This document shows, one piece after another, positions 1 to 8,711 of a stretch of 64,000 nt of DNA. The stretch covers positions 1 to 64,000 of the forward strand of contig JANQPL010000011.1 of the NCBI GenBank assembly GCA_028289425.1, written 5' to 3'. Within the stretch, counting starts at the first letter, position 1, and each line of letters begins with the position of its first letter. Position numbers and translations under genes: made by a program. This DNA is from Alphaproteobacteria bacterium. GTDB taxonomy: Bacteria; Pseudomonadota; Alphaproteobacteria; JANQMY01. The notes beneath the pieces were generated by a model. The model saw only the letters and a list, made by a program, of their open reading frames with translations, ran no database searches and was not told the DNA's origin.

Positions 1-5
1 AAGGC

Positions 6-81
6 TGGTGGAGCCGAGGGGAATCGAACCCCTGACCTCTACATTGCGAACGTAGCGCTCTCCCAACTGAGCTACGGCCCC
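6..81 (-). tRNA. tRNA-Ala (anticodon CGC)
   Basis: Read on the minus strand, the 76 bases fold as a full cloverleaf: a 7-bp acceptor stem (5' GGGGCCG with 3' CGGCTCC, one G-U pair), D arm GCTC/GAGC, anticodon stem CTACG/TGTAG, loop TTCGCAA, and T arm AGGGG/CCCCT around TTCGATT. The loop places CGC at positions 34-36 (window 46-48), which reads alanine codon GCG. The 3' CCA is encoded (window 6-8). A strong promoter lies just upstream. Any terminator would be beyond the window edge. Confidence 0.97.
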
Positions 82-110
82 GTTCACGCGAAAATCGGCG
101 AACTTCCGAG

Positions 111-139
111 ATTTAAGAAGCGCCCCCGTGACCTGTCAA
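111..139 (-). promoter_or_regulatory. Sigma-70-type promoter of tRNA-Ala
   Basis: On the minus strand TTGACA (134-139) and TTAAAT (111-116) are separated by exactly 17 bases, about 30 bases before the mature tRNA 5' end. The -35 box is a perfect match to consensus and the -10 box is close. It points at the tRNA and not at yggT. Confidence 0.8.
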
Positions 140-240
140 GCGGGCCGCCCACGCCGTCGGGCTGCCCTTGCGCCCGGAACAGCGAGCCGCTAAACCTCAA
201 TTGGGCTCGATTCCGCCCGCAACAATCACAAAAGGCCGCA

Positions 241-522
241 ATGTACTCCCTCGCGCTTCTCTTCGACCGAATTTTGGACCTTTATGTTTGGATCATCATC
301 ATCTCAGTGATCCTTAGCTGGCTGGTGGCCTTCGACGTGATCAACGCGCGCAATCAATTCATGCGCGCGGTCATGCAAGTGTTCTTCAATCTTACGGAGC
401 CGGTCTACCGCCCCATTCGCCGGTTTATGCCCGATTTGGGCGGCATCGACATTTCGCCGGTCATCGTCATCTTCGCCATTTTCTTCATCCGTAGCCTGTT
501 GCGCGAATACGGACCGTTGTAG
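241..522 (+). CDS. YggT family membrane protein
   Basis: A 93-residue inner-membrane protein with two hydrophobic segments (about residues 5-30 and 71-88). Between them lies a loop with the family's Y-R-P-I-R-R-F-M-P stretch, followed by GGIDISP at the start of the second helix. Length and layout match one YggT repeat (CCB3/YggT family). Family members are linked to cell-shape, osmotic or membrane-complex roles, but no biochemical activity is settled. It lies 146 bp before folD on the same strand. Many alphaproteobacteria have a DUF167 gene in that gap; here the gap contains no such reading frame. Confidence 0.85.
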   Translation: MYSLALLFDRILDLYVWIIIISVILSWLVAFDVINARNQFMRAVMQVFFNLTEPVYRPIRRFMPDLGGIDISPVIVIFAIFFIRSLLREYGPL

Positions 523-668
523 TCAGGATCGTTTGTCTCTCAGGAGTTACTGCTCGGCATAGCGTTAGACGTTTCGGCTGGGGCGAAAGACCGCAACAGC
601 ACGATTCTGATCTCAGGCGACTCTGACGATATATTGGCGCGCCGTAGCGCCTGGAATGAACACGCCTC

Positions 669-1556
669 ATGACCGAACCAATCATCATTTCCGGAAAAGA
701 ATTCGCCAAGGGTCTGCGCGCCCGATTGACCGACGCGGTTGAACAACTGAAATCGGCACACGGCCTCACCCCCGGCCTCGCCGTGGTGCTGGTGGGGAAT
801 GATCCGGCCAGCGAAGTCTATGTGCGAAGCAAGGGCAAGGCGACCCTCAAAACCGGCATGCATTCGGTGGAACACAAGCTGCCTGCGGAAACGAGCCAGC
901 AAAAACTCATCGGTCTGGTAGACGACCTCAACAACGATCCGGCCATCCACGGCATTTTGGTGCAGATGCCGCTGCCGGATCACATCGACAGCACTGCCGT
1001 GATCAGCGCCATCGATCCGGACAAGGATGTGGACGGCTTGCATCCGATTAGCGCGGGGCGGCTCGCGCAAGGTCTGCCGGGCCTCGTGCCCTGTACGCCG
1101 CAAGGATGTTTGATGTTGATCAAAGACGTGCTGCCTGACATATCCGGCAAGCGCGCGTTGGTCATCGGCCGGTCGATCCTGGTGGGTAAGCCGGTTGCGC
1201 AGCTTTTGCTGAACGAGAATGCCACCGTAACAATTGCTCATTCGCGTACTCGCGACATAGAGGCGCTTTGCCGCGAGGCGGACATTCTGGTTGCTGCCGT
1301 CGGCCGTCCAAAATACGTAAAAGGCGATTGGGTGAAGAAGGGCGCAATCGTCATCGATGTGGGGATCAACCGCCAGCCCGGTGAAGGCGGCAAAGACAAA
1401 TTGATGGGCGATGTCGATTTTGAGGCTGCTTCGGCGCAAGCCTACGCCATCACGCCCGTGCCAGGCGGCGTGGGCCCCATGACAATCGCTTGCCTGCTGC
1501 GCAACACAGTCATCGCCGCATGCCGCCAGCATGAATTGGCTCTTCCCGACATCTGA
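669..1556 (+). CDS. folD: Bifunctional methylenetetrahydrofolate dehydrogenase/methenyltetrahydrofolate cyclohydrolase
   Basis: FolD interconverts 5,10-methylene-, 5,10-methenyl- and 10-formyl-tetrahydrofolate in the cytoplasm and so supplies one-carbon units for purines and formyl-Met-tRNA. The 295-residue length is typical. Visible signatures are the catalytic Y-V-R-S-K block (Tyr51, Lys55), the NADP-site motif GRSILVGKP (about 166-174) and the C-terminal [10 protein letters not shown] motif (about 263-272). The start ATG is well supported because residues 1-20 already align with family N-termini. The next gene begins 10 bp after its stop, so the two may be co-transcribed. Confidence 0.97.
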   Translation: MTEPIIISGKEFAKGLRARLTDAVEQLKSAHGLTPGLAVVLVGNDPASEVYVRSKGKATLKTGMHSVEHKLPAETSQQKLIGLVDDLNNDPAIHGILVQMPLPDHIDSTAVISAIDPDKDVDGLHPISAGRLAQGLPGLVPCTPQGCLMLIKDVLPDISGKRALVIGRSILVGKPVAQLLLNENATVTIAHSRTRDIEALCREADILVAAVGRPKYVKGDWVKKGAIVIDVGINRQPGEGGKDKLMGDVDFEAASAQAYAITPVPGGVGPMTIACLLRNTVIAACRQHELALPDI

Positions 1557-1566
1557 AAGGCTGGAG

Positions 1567-2577
1567 ATGGAAACACGACAACTCGGAAATCTATGGCCCG
1601 TCAGTGAGCTGACGATCGGTGGCGGTGGTTTGGGGCAAATCTGGGGCGAAACCGACCGGACCGAGGCTGTTGCGACGCTGAAAGCGGCGATCGATGCTGG
1701 GATCACCCTGATCGATATGGCCCCGCTGTATGGCCGCGGCGAAGCGGAACAGGTGGTGGGGGAAGCCTTTGGCGGCACATTGCCCGAGGGTGTGCGCATC
1801 ACAACCAAGTGCTTTTTGGGATCACCGCCGGCAGATCAAGTGATTGAAAAACTGGAGCTTGCGCTCACCCGCAGCTTTAACGCCACGAAGCTCGATCGGG
1901 TAGATCTGTTCTTCCTGCATTCGAATATCTGCCCGGATGATTACATCTACATGCATAATGCGGAGGTGCAGGACCGGTTTGCCACCCGCTGGTCGCTGTA
2001 CACGGATCATGTGATCCCCGCCATGGAGACGCTGCAAGCGCAAGGGCGCATTGGCGCTTGGGGGATTACGGGCACCGGCCTGCCCCGTTGCATTATGGAG
2101 GCCTTGCGCGCGGACAAGGCGCCGCAGGCTGTCCAGGCGGTGACCAATCTGATGGACAGCGCCGGCGGCATGCGCAACTACGAAGAACCTCCCGAACCGC
2201 GCAATATTATCCGCACGGCCAAGAACAACGGGGTTGGGGTGTTGGGCATCCGCGCGGTGCAAGCCGGGGCGCTGACCGACAAAATCGACCGGGATTTGCC
2301 GGAAGGCAACACCGAATGGCTCGATTATCTCAAAGCAGCCCCTTATCGTGGCCTATGTGCGCAACTGGGGCAAAACCCGGCTGTGCTGGCGCATCAATAC
2401 GCTCTGTCGATGGAGGGGGTGGACACGGTCATCCTCGGGGTTAAGAACAGAACCGAGTTGAATGAAATCGTCGATGCCGTGAATAAGGGCCCCATCGACC
2501 CTGACGTCAAAGGCCAGATCGATGCGCTGAGATTGAACTTTCAGATTCCGCGCATGCCCATAGACGACCCCGAATGA
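1567..2577 (+). CDS. Aldo/keto reductase
   Basis: A 336-residue TIM-barrel oxidoreductase expected to reduce carbonyls with NADPH. The AKR tetrad is visible: Asp in LIDMAPLYG, Tyr in the same motif, Lys in ITTKCF and His in FFLHSN. The C-terminal cofactor region contains VILGVKNRTEL. I chose ATG 1567 over the in-frame ATG 1531, because 1531 lies inside folD and 1567 follows a purine-rich AGGCTGGAG; the tetrad and GG start-of-barrel motif then fall at normal positions. It resembles the D-threo-aldose dehydrogenase branch, but the substrate cannot be read from sequence. Confidence 0.88.
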   Translation: METRQLGNLWPVSELTIGGGGLGQIWGETDRTEAVATLKAAIDAGITLIDMAPLYGRGEAEQVVGEAFGGTLPEGVRITTKCFLGSPPADQVIEKLELALTRSFNATKLDRVDLFFLHSNICPDDYIYMHNAEVQDRFATRWSLYTDHVIPAMETLQAQGRIGAWGITGTGLPRCIMEALRADKAPQAVQAVTNLMDSAGGMRNYEEPPEPRNIIRTAKNNGVGVLGIRAVQAGALTDKIDRDLPEGNTEWLDYLKAAPYRGLCAQLGQNPAVLAHQYALSMEGVDTVILGVKNRTELNEIVDAVNKGPIDPDVKGQIDALRLNFQIPRMPIDDPE

Positions 2578-2584
2578 TCCGCCG

Positions 2585-3343
2585 TTAGAACGGTATTGGA
2601 GAACCATCCCAAGCAAAGGTCTGACCACTATGGTCGGGCGTCAGGCAATCGACGACCGTCAGCAGACGTTCGGCGGCAGCGAGAGGCTCGAATAGCGCAT
2701 CGGCTGCGACGCCGGACTGAAAGGGCTTCGAAAGCGCAGTGTCGACCGTTCCCGGGTGAAGACCAACGCAAATGGTCTGCGGACGATTTCGCGAAAGCTC
2801 GATCGCAAGCGACTTGATCGTCATGTTGAGCGCCGCTTTTGACGCCCGATAGCCATACCATCCGCCAAGCCGGTTATCGGAGATACTGCCGACACGCGCA
2901 CTAAGGGCTGCAAATACGGCCTTTGAATCACGCGACAGCAGGGGCAAAAACTGGCGCGCCACAAGGGCAGGTCCAATGGTGTTGACCTGGAAACTCGTCG
3001 ACAGGCTCTCTGCCGTCAGTGAACGGAATGATTTTTCGGGCCCCTCGCCCTGCCCATCATGAAGAAATCCCGTGGCTACCACGACAAGTTGGCACGGCCC
3101 CCAGGTTGCGACACGTTGGGCCGCCGCGACGATCGTCTCTTCCGAATTGTAGTCAATAATCCCTCGGACAATCTTGTGTCCCGGACGGGACTGACCGGAT
3201 CGCGAAAACGCGAACACACGCTCAACACGATCGGATGCTTCCAACAGATCGACGAACGCGCCGCCGATCCCGCCGGTTGCCCCGACCACAACCACATTTA
3301 ACCTTTCACCGAATGACGACAAGAGTGTCATCTCATGCACCAA
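2585..3343 (-). CDS. Short-chain dehydrogenase/reductase (SDR)
   Basis: A 252-residue Rossmann-fold oxidoreductase. The N-terminal dinucleotide motif is GATGGIGG (about residues 21-28), and the catalytic Y-R-A-S-K lies around 166-170, preceded by a serine in LSARVGS. The order and spacing fit small SDRs of the CsgA/C-factor-like type. The substrate is unknown. It ends 7 bp from the stop of the convergent aldo/keto reductase. It lies 74 bp downstream of the DUF4340 gene on the same strand, so it could be read through from the Gld-like operon, though nothing shows a functional link. Confidence 0.85.
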   Translation of the reverse strand: MVHEMTLLSSFGERLNVVVVGATGGIGGAFVDLLEASDRVERVFAFSRSGQSRPGHKIVRGIIDYNSEETIVAAAQRVATWGPCQLVVVATGFLHDGQGEGPEKSFRSLTAESLSTSFQVNTIGPALVARQFLPLLSRDSKAVFAALSARVGSISDNRLGGWYGYRASKAALNMTIKSLAIELSRNRPQTICVGLHPGTVDTALSKPFQSGVAADALFEPLAAAERLLTVVDCLTPDHSGQTFAWDGSPIPF

Positions 3344-3417
3344 TCCACGCGTTCAAACCGTCGTACACGGGAATGAAAATATAGTGGGTTGCCGGCAGAA
3401 ATGAAGAAATCGACGGC

Positions 3418-4599
3418 CTACGGCGCGTCCTCCACCGCCCCGTCAGTGTCGGAGTCCAGAGGCTTCAGCAGACTTTCCAGATCGCGTTGAAAAACGTCCC
3501 CTTTCCAGGAGGGAACTTGATAGGCCCAACCCGATGTGGATGAGGCGATGCCCGCCGCTTCCGCTTCCACATCCTCTCTGGATTTGAGACCGGACGCGGC
3601 ATCAGGCGCTTCGCTCTCTTCCGCCTCGCCGCTCGCGCCGTCCGCCGGCGCGGGCAGCAACTCTCCGGAGACGGAAATCCAGTGATCCTCGCCGAGCTTG
3701 AGCGCCGCGATGGAGATTTTCAAGCCATCGAAGGTTTCATAGGAAAGTTGCGCGCCCTTCGAGAAATCGAAATCCGCGGCCGGCCGCACATCGTCGAATT
3801 TCACATTGGCCAATGCCGACCCAAGTTGATTGGGCGCCGTATCGCTTAAGACTTCGCGCCCGTCCGGAATGTTCGCCAGTGCGAAGTTTGCATCTTCAGT
3901 GGTCGCGCGAGACAGCACATAGGCCGGCCCGTCTGTCGGTTCTATCGTGACCTTCGCCACCCGTTCCCGAAAAAGGTCGACCACATCCCGCACGATCCAC
4001 TCATTGATATCGGTCTTCACCGCAAGATCACCACGGGCCACATAGGTTTGATCTTCGTTGACACGCCGCACATAGCGCGCGCCTTCGGAGCCAACCGCAC
4101 CGAAGCCCACATTGTCGCCAATGATCAAATCGGCAAACGCGTTGCCGGCTTTGTCTTTGACCTCGACCTTAATGCCGTTTCCATCCGCCGTCGGATCTTC
4201 CAGGCCCAGCAGGTCGTGCCAATCGGCACGCGCCGTTTTCGCTTCAACTGCTTCGGCCTCCAAAAGGCTGATCAGAATGCCACGAAGCTCATCGGTTTTA
4301 ACGGGAAAGCCATGCTTGTCGGGCGCTGTCCATTTGGAGCGGCTGTCATTCAGCACCAAACGCACCACGCCGTCATCTTTGCTGGTGATCGCTACTTCGG
4401 CGATGTTCTCTTCCACCTGTTTTTCCAGATCCGGGAAAAAGACGAACGGTTCGAACTGCGAGGTCACGGCTTCTCGGGACGACACGACGGTATAGATCGC
4501 GGCGATCACGGTGATGACAGTCAATCCGCCCAGGATCATCAGATGTCGGCTTTGGCGCGTTTTCAGGGCCGGCGATGTGTTCATATCCGTGGACGTCAT
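3418..4599 (-). CDS. DUF4340 domain protein, accessory to Gld-like ABC exporter
   Basis: A 393-residue protein with one N-terminal transmembrane helix (about 19-41) and a large, presumably periplasmic, beta-rich body with repeated WTAP/LLSLLEAE-like segments typical of DUF4340. The C-terminus is acidic and of low complexity (E/D/A rich, about 330-350 and the last 15 residues). DUF4340 genes are commonly the last gene after gldA-gldF-gldG, exactly as here (15-bp gap to gldG). The role is inferred from that context: an extracytoplasmic partner of the exporter. A GGAGACA ribosome-binding site precedes the ATG. Confidence 0.85.
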   Translation of the reverse strand: MTSTDMNTSPALKTRQSRHLMILGGLTVITVIAAIYTVVSSREAVTSQFEPFVFFPDLEKQVEENIAEVAITSKDDGVVRLVLNDSRSKWTAPDKHGFPVKTDELRGILISLLEAEAVEAKTARADWHDLLGLEDPTADGNGIKVEVKDKAGNAFADLIIGDNVGFGAVGSEGARYVRRVNEDQTYVARGDLAVKTDINEWIVRDVVDLFRERVAKVTIEPTDGPAYVLSRATTEDANFALANIPDGREVLSDTAPNQLGSALANVKFDDVRPAADFDFSKGAQLSYETFDGLKISIAALKLGEDHWISVSGELLPAPADGASGEAEESEAPDAASGLKSREDVEAEAAGIASSTSGWAYQVPSWKGDVFQRDLESLLKPLDSDTDGAVEDAP

Positions 4600-4614
4600 T
4601 GTCTCCGATCCCCG

Positions 4615-6564
4615 CTATCGCCGTGCTGAAGCTTCCGCACGCCGTCTGCTGCGCAGGTAAAACATTCCGACCGCGAACAGCCCCACCAAAAGCGGGAGAA
4701 CCCCGATATTGAGGATACGCAGCCTGTTGCCCAGCGCGTCGATATCCTTGCGCAGATTGCGTTGAACATCGCGCAAGGCCGCCCGGCTTTCCGCTAGCTC
4801 GCGCCGGAAGCGCTCGACCTCTGCCTGTTGTTCTTCCGAAAGCGCCGCAATGTTGTAGGCACCTTCCAAGCCGTCCGTCTCGGGTGCTTGCCGCTGTAAA
4901 TCCCGCAACCTGGCTTCAGTCGACGAAATTTTGGCATTGAGCTCTTCTTCTTCACGCAAATACTGCGCTTCCGCCGACCGCCGCAATTCGTCAACCACCT
5001 TAAACGGACGCTCGGACGCCGACCGGCTGCGCAAACTGATGAGCGCGTCCGACCCCATTAGATTGTCGATGGCGTTGACAACAAATGTGGAGTTGTCGGC
5101 GACGGGCTGCGCGATCGTCTGTCCAAGGAAGTTTTGTTTCTGAACCCAAAAATTGTCGTCGAATAGATCAGAATCGGCCACCACGATCACATTGATGGGA
5201 CTTACCGCTTCCGCAAGGTGCGCGGGCAACGGCACCTTGTCCTCTTCTTCGGCCGATTCATCATTTTCGCCTTCGGGCGTTTCTTCAGGAGGTGCCCCAT
5301 CCGGGTAAGCGGATTTGGCGGCACCGGAAATGCGCACACCCAAGGTGAGTCGCTCGCCGCCCGGTGCATAGCCGGTCAGCAAACGCTGCGGATTGGGCGC
5401 AATTCGCACCTGGGCCACGTCGATCAACATGGCATCCTGAGTGGTTTGGAAAAGCGGCGTCACATCGGTGGTTTTGTCATCGAGGATTTTTAAGTAACCC
5501 GCCGTGCCGACCCCGAGTTCGTTGATCTCGGCCGTCACCAAATCGTCGCGAGAAATATCCTCGCCAAGCAAGCTCATCCAAATCACGTAAAACACTTCCC
5601 GGCGCTGGGGCCCGGGCGCGATCACCCGCTGGGCGCGATTGGCATCAGCCACCACCTGATCGAGCGGCATGTCAACGCCCCACGCCGCCAAAAGCGGATC
5701 AAGGGTCGAGGCGGTCACGGCGCCCGGATTGGGCTGGCCGAATTGTCCCGGCTGCGCGTTCAATTCCGAATGGGGGTCCAGAAACACCAGGGCGCGTCCG
5801 CCACGCAGAACAAACTGGTCGATCGCGTAAAGCGATTTCGCCGGAAGTATGTCCGGGTGTGCCACCAGCAGCACCTGTACATCCTCGTCGATCCGGTCAA
5901 AGCCGTCTTCCAGCTCGACCAGATCGAAATTCTCTTCAAGCGATTGATAGATCAGCAATGGCTGCGCCAGGCCCTGCTGCATTGCCGCCAAGCCGCCGGG
6001 TCCGAATTGCAATGGCAGACTGGAAATGTAAGCTACCTTCGGTTTCACAAGGGTACTCAGCTTGTGAACCATCTCCGTTAATTCATATTCCAGAAACTGC
6101 TCCCGCTCGCGAAAAAAGAAGGGGATCGTTTCCTGGCCATTAGCCAGATTGGTGCCCGACAGGCCGAAAAACAGGGTTTCCCCGGACTGGGTGGGCACGG
6201 CCTGAATGCCGTAAGAGGTGGCGAGATCCTCGTCCGGCGAATAGGGCTCGGGATCGATAATCTCCAATTTCAGCCTGTCGCCGGCAACCGCCTTGAACTC
6301 CGCCAGCATATCGCGCACGCGTGTGCCATAGGCGCTGATAGTGGGATAGCCGGTCGCAAGGCGTTCGGAATAGAAGTAGCGCAGGGTGATGGGTTCTTCG
6401 ATCGCTTGGAGCGTTTCTCGGGTGCCGTCGCTAAGCGTGAACAGGCCGTTATCGGTCAGGTCGATCCGCGCATTGCGAAACGCCGTGTTGGAGAACACGT
6501 TTAGCGCCAAGAACAAGATCACGCTCAAAGCGATAATGAGAGTTCCGTAAAGGCGGCGCGTCAT
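4615..6564 (-). CDS. GldG-like ABC transporter auxiliary protein
   Basis: A 649-residue membrane-anchored protein. It has an N-terminal helix (about 9-27), a long extracytoplasmic GldG/IFT52-like domain with AHPDILP and FVLRGGRALVFLDPH motifs (about 235-265), a charged insertion around 415-440, a predicted coiled coil (about 535-610), and a C-terminal helix ending in an Arg-rich tail (RSRRRAEASARR). This matches the COG3225 auxiliary component of ABC-2 systems. In Bacteroidetes GldG works with GldA/GldF in gliding; in proteobacteria the substrate is unknown. It lies 13 bp after the permease gene in the same operon. Confidence 0.88.
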   Translation of the reverse strand: MTRRLYGTLIIALSVILFLALNVFSNTAFRNARIDLTDNGLFTLSDGTRETLQAIEEPITLRYFYSERLATGYPTISAYGTRVRDMLAEFKAVAGDRLKLEIIDPEPYSPDEDLATSYGIQAVPTQSGETLFFGLSGTNLANGQETIPFFFREREQFLEYELTEMVHKLSTLVKPKVAYISSLPLQFGPGGLAAMQQGLAQPLLIYQSLEENFDLVELEDGFDRIDEDVQVLLVAHPDILPAKSLYAIDQFVLRGGRALVFLDPHSELNAQPGQFGQPNPGAVTASTLDPLLAAWGVDMPLDQVVADANRAQRVIAPGPQRREVFYVIWMSLLGEDISRDDLVTAEINELGVGTAGYLKILDDKTTDVTPLFQTTQDAMLIDVAQVRIAPNPQRLLTGYAPGGERLTLGVRISGAAKSAYPDGAPPEETPEGENDESAEEEDKVPLPAHLAEAVSPINVIVVADSDLFDDNFWVQKQNFLGQTIAQPVADNSTFVVNAIDNLMGSDALISLRSRSASERPFKVVDELRRSAEAQYLREEEELNAKISSTEARLRDLQRQAPETDGLEGAYNIAALSEEQQAEVERFRRELAESRAALRDVQRNLRKDIDALGNRLRILNIGVLPLLVGLFAVGMFYLRSRRRAEASARR

Positions 6565-6577
6565 CTCAAATATCCCC

Positions 6578-7312
6578 TTAAGCCGCCTTACGCATATCGA
6601 TCAACACAGCGTTGGCCGTCAGCCACACCCAAATGAGCGAGCCGAAGTAAACCAGGTCGCGGAAATCGATGACACCGGATTTGATGGCTTCGAAACGGGT
6701 CAGGAAACTGAACGACGCGATGGTGGACACAAGGGCCTGCGGCGCCCAGCCTTTGAAGAAATCCAACACTTGAGGCAGGCCACTCACCGTGAACAAGAAG
6801 CAGATCACAACGGTGACCACAAATGCGATAACCTGATTTTGGGTCATGGCGGAAACGCAGGACCCAATGGCCAGGAACCCGCCTGCCATCAGAAAGCTGC
6901 CCACATAGCTGGCCAGGATAACGCCATTGTCAGGGTCACCCAGATAGTTGACGGTAAGCCAGATGGGAAAGGTGAGGGCCAGGGCGATGCCCGCGAAGAT
7001 CCAGGCTGCAAAAAACTTGCCCAAAACGGCGGCCCAAAGCGGTACGGGCAGTGTGAGCAGCAACTCAATGGTGCCGGACTTGCGCTCTTCCGCCCATAGG
7101 CGCATGGCAATCGCGGGGATCAGGAACAAGTAGAGCCAGGGGTGAAAATTAAAGAAGGCCGACAGATTGGCGCTGCGCGCTTCGTAGAAGCCACCCAGAT
7201 AGAAGGTGAAACTCATCGTCGCGAACAGGAAGATGACGATGAAGACATAGGCCAGGGGCGTTGCGAAATAGCCCGTAAGCTCACGCCGGAAGATGGCCAA
7301 CAACTCGCTCAT
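6578..7312 (-). CDS. ABC-2 type permease, GldF-like
   Basis: A 244-residue integral membrane protein with six hydrophobic segments. It carries the ABC-2 hallmark RREL-T-G-YFATPLAYVF at the N-terminus and the conserved MRLWAEERKSGTIELLLTLP cytoplasmic loop (about 67-86). It would form the channel of a Gld-like exporter with the preceding ATPase. Its start overlaps the ATPase stop by 4 bp, indicating translational coupling. The transported substrate is not evident. Confidence 0.92.
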   Translation of the reverse strand: MSELLAIFRRELTGYFATPLAYVFIVIFLFATMSFTFYLGGFYEARSANLSAFFNFHPWLYLFLIPAIAMRLWAEERKSGTIELLLTLPVPLWAAVLGKFFAAWIFAGIALALTFPIWLTVNYLGDPDNGVILASYVGSFLMAGGFLAIGSCVSAMTQNQVIAFVVTVVICFLFTVSGLPQVLDFFKGWAPQALVSTIASFSFLTRFEAIKSGVIDFRDLVYFGSLIWVWLTANAVLIDMRKAA

Positions 7313-8289
7313 GACGCGCGCCCCGCAATTTCTGCGTCCGATGTAGTCAAGGTACGGAAGACCTCATCAAGCCGGCCCTCTTCCGCATAGAGCGCTTTTA
7401 CATCCCAACCGGCGGCGGTTGCCTGCCCGCTCACTTTTTCGATCAGCACCGCGCCGTCTTTCGGGAAAATTGTGAAACGGTTTTCGCCATTGGCCCCCTT
7501 ATCAACCCGCACTTCGGAAACACCGTCGATTTTTTTGAGAGTATCTGTCGGCGCTTCACCCAAACTTTCCGGCAGGGCGATGGTCACCGCATTGTGGTGC
7601 TTTGATTTGGCCGTGAGCTCAGCGGGCGTTCCGTCCGCAACGATCTTGCCCTGATCGATAATCATGGCTCGGGTGCATACCGCTTCCACCTCTTCAAGAA
7701 TGTGGGTGGATATGACGATCGCCTTTTCCTTGGCCATGTCGGCAATCAAGCCGCGCACCGCATGCTTTTGATTGGGGTCGAGCCCGTCCGTGGGTTCATC
7801 CATAATCAAGACCGGCGGATCGTGCAGGATCGCTTGGGAAAGACCCACACGGCGTTTGAACCCTTTCGACAGCGTTTCGATCGGCTGATGCATCACATTG
7901 CGTAGATCGGTCCGGTCCGCCGCCTTATCGATCGCCTTCATCGCCTCGTCTCCCGATAGTCCGCGAACGGATGCAATAAAGGACAAGAACTCCATCGGCG
8001 TCATGTCTGGGTAAGCGGGCGCCCCTTCGGGCAGATAGCCGATGGCGCGGCGCGCTTCCAAGGGCGCTTCTTCCACATCGAACCCACATACGGAAATCGT
8101 TCCGCTGGTCGCCGACAGATACCCTGTGACCATTTTCATGGTGGTCGATTTGCCGGCACCGTTCGGGCCAAGAAAGCCGAGCACTTCGCCCTTCTCCACA
8201 TCAAACGAAATGTCGTCCACCGCCGTGAACGGTCCAAACCGTTTCACCAAGTTCTTGATCGAAATCATTTGGGAAGACGAAGACGTCAT
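7309..8289 (-). CDS. ABC transporter ATP-binding protein, GldA-like
   Basis: A 326-residue cytoplasmic ATPase. It shows Walker A GPNGAGKST, a Q-loop region, the signature LSKGFKRRVGL, Walker B VLIMDEPTDGLD and the H-loop ISTHILEE. A C-terminal regulatory extension of about 100 residues follows, as in GldA/CcmA-type ABC-2 exporters. Possible starts are GTG 8301, ATG 8289 and ATG 8268; none has a clear ribosome-binding site. I use 8289. It is the first gene of the operon gldA-gldF-gldG-DUF4340, downstream of a possible promoter at 8339-8367. Confidence 0.92.
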   Translation of the reverse strand: MTSSSSQMISIKNLVKRFGPFTAVDDISFDVEKGEVLGFLGPNGAGKSTTMKMVTGYLSATSGTISVCGFDVEEAPLEARRAIGYLPEGAPAYPDMTPMEFLSFIASVRGLSGDEAMKAIDKAADRTDLRNVMHQPIETLSKGFKRRVGLSQAILHDPPVLIMDEPTDGLDPNQKHAVRGLIADMAKEKAIVISTHILEEVEAVCTRAMIIDQGKIVADGTPAELTAKSKHHNAVTIALPESLGEAPTDTLKKIDGVSEVRVDKGANGENRFTIFPKDGAVLIEKVSGQATAAGWDVKALYAEEGRLDEVFRTLTTSDAEIAGRAS

Positions 8290-8338
8290 GTGATGGGACA
8301 CGTCCGCGAATCAATACAACCACGGTTCAAACCGGGGC

Positions 8339-8367
8339 TAGATAGACAATCCGCCGAAAACGTTCAA
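8339..8367 (-). promoter_or_regulatory. Possible promoter of the Gld-like operon
   Basis: Minus-strand TTGAAC (8362-8367) is followed after 17 bases by TATCTA (8339-8344), about 40 bp before the gldA start. Matches to consensus are partial. It sits immediately after the terminator of the candidate small RNA, as expected if the operon needs its own promoter. Confidence 0.35.
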
Positions 8368-8377
8368 GGGGTGGGCT

Positions 8378-8422
8378 AAAAAATGGACCGGGCGGCACCC
8401 ACTTGAATGTGGAGCCGCCCGG
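8378..8422 (-). terminator. Rho-independent terminator
   Basis: On the minus strand a 9-bp GC stem (8414-8422 with 8388-8396) is extended by a 4-bp inner stem (8409-8412 with 8399-8402) around TTGAAT. After four bases it is followed by six T residues (8378-8383). This is a classic intrinsic terminator for transcription coming from 8580 or further upstream. It ends the candidate small RNA, or else the acyltransferase transcript. Confidence 0.85.
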
Positions 8423-8580
8423 CAGGTGAGGAGACAGACATTGTTGACTTTGCCAACCGGGGCAATTTGCAGACCCGGGGGGGCTGGGGGGGCTTGTAAA
8501 CCGGACCTAATTGTGAGTTCCGATCGGCGCCGCCAACGATCTCAATATCGGGGTCCATTGGGGCGCGCGCTTGTCCAAAT
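8378..8580 (-). ncRNA. Candidate structured small RNA
   Basis: About 200 nt between a promoter-like TGTCGA...ATTATT (plus-strand view, 8608-8613 and 8587-8592, 15-bp spacing, AT-rich surroundings) and a strong terminator. On the minus strand nested stems can form: GGACC (8552-8556) with GGTCC (8503-8507), TTGAG with CTCaCAA (8541-8545 with 8511-8517), and ATCG with CGAT inside. A second hairpin (TTTACA near 8495-8500 with TGCAAA near 8466-8471, one mismatch) encloses two C7 runs. I do not recognise a known family. An overlapping 70-codon frame (8376-8588) has no ribosome-binding site and runs through the terminator stem, so an RNA is the likelier product. Confidence 0.5.
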
Positions 8581-8711
8581 CTAGGCATTATTGTGACAAA
8601 ATCGAAATGTCGAATCGTGGTTAAAAAGCTATTAAATTCAAGGGATTAATCGATCGACGAATGAAGCTCAACCGACCTCAATGCCAGTATTTTATTGGGG
8701 TCTTTTCCAAG

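Noticed and set aside
523-668. A DUF167 (YggU) gene between yggT and folD
   Set aside because: The 146-bp gap is too short for one and shows no matching frame.
540-1808. A 422-codon open frame on the minus strand opposite folD
   Set aside because: It is the antisense of folD and the aldo/keto reductase, which have clear motifs; the translated frame shows no protein family.
8378-8580. 6S RNA identity for the candidate small RNA
   Set aside because: Length is right, but the 5' and 3' parts do not form the long closing stem and central bubble expected of 6S RNA.
8376-8588. A 70-codon frame in the small-RNA region
   Set aside because: No ribosome-binding site, and it runs through the terminator stem and ends in its T-run. 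Kept only as an alternative to the RNA call, since part of it (GGADRNSQLGPVYKPP) is not obviously random.
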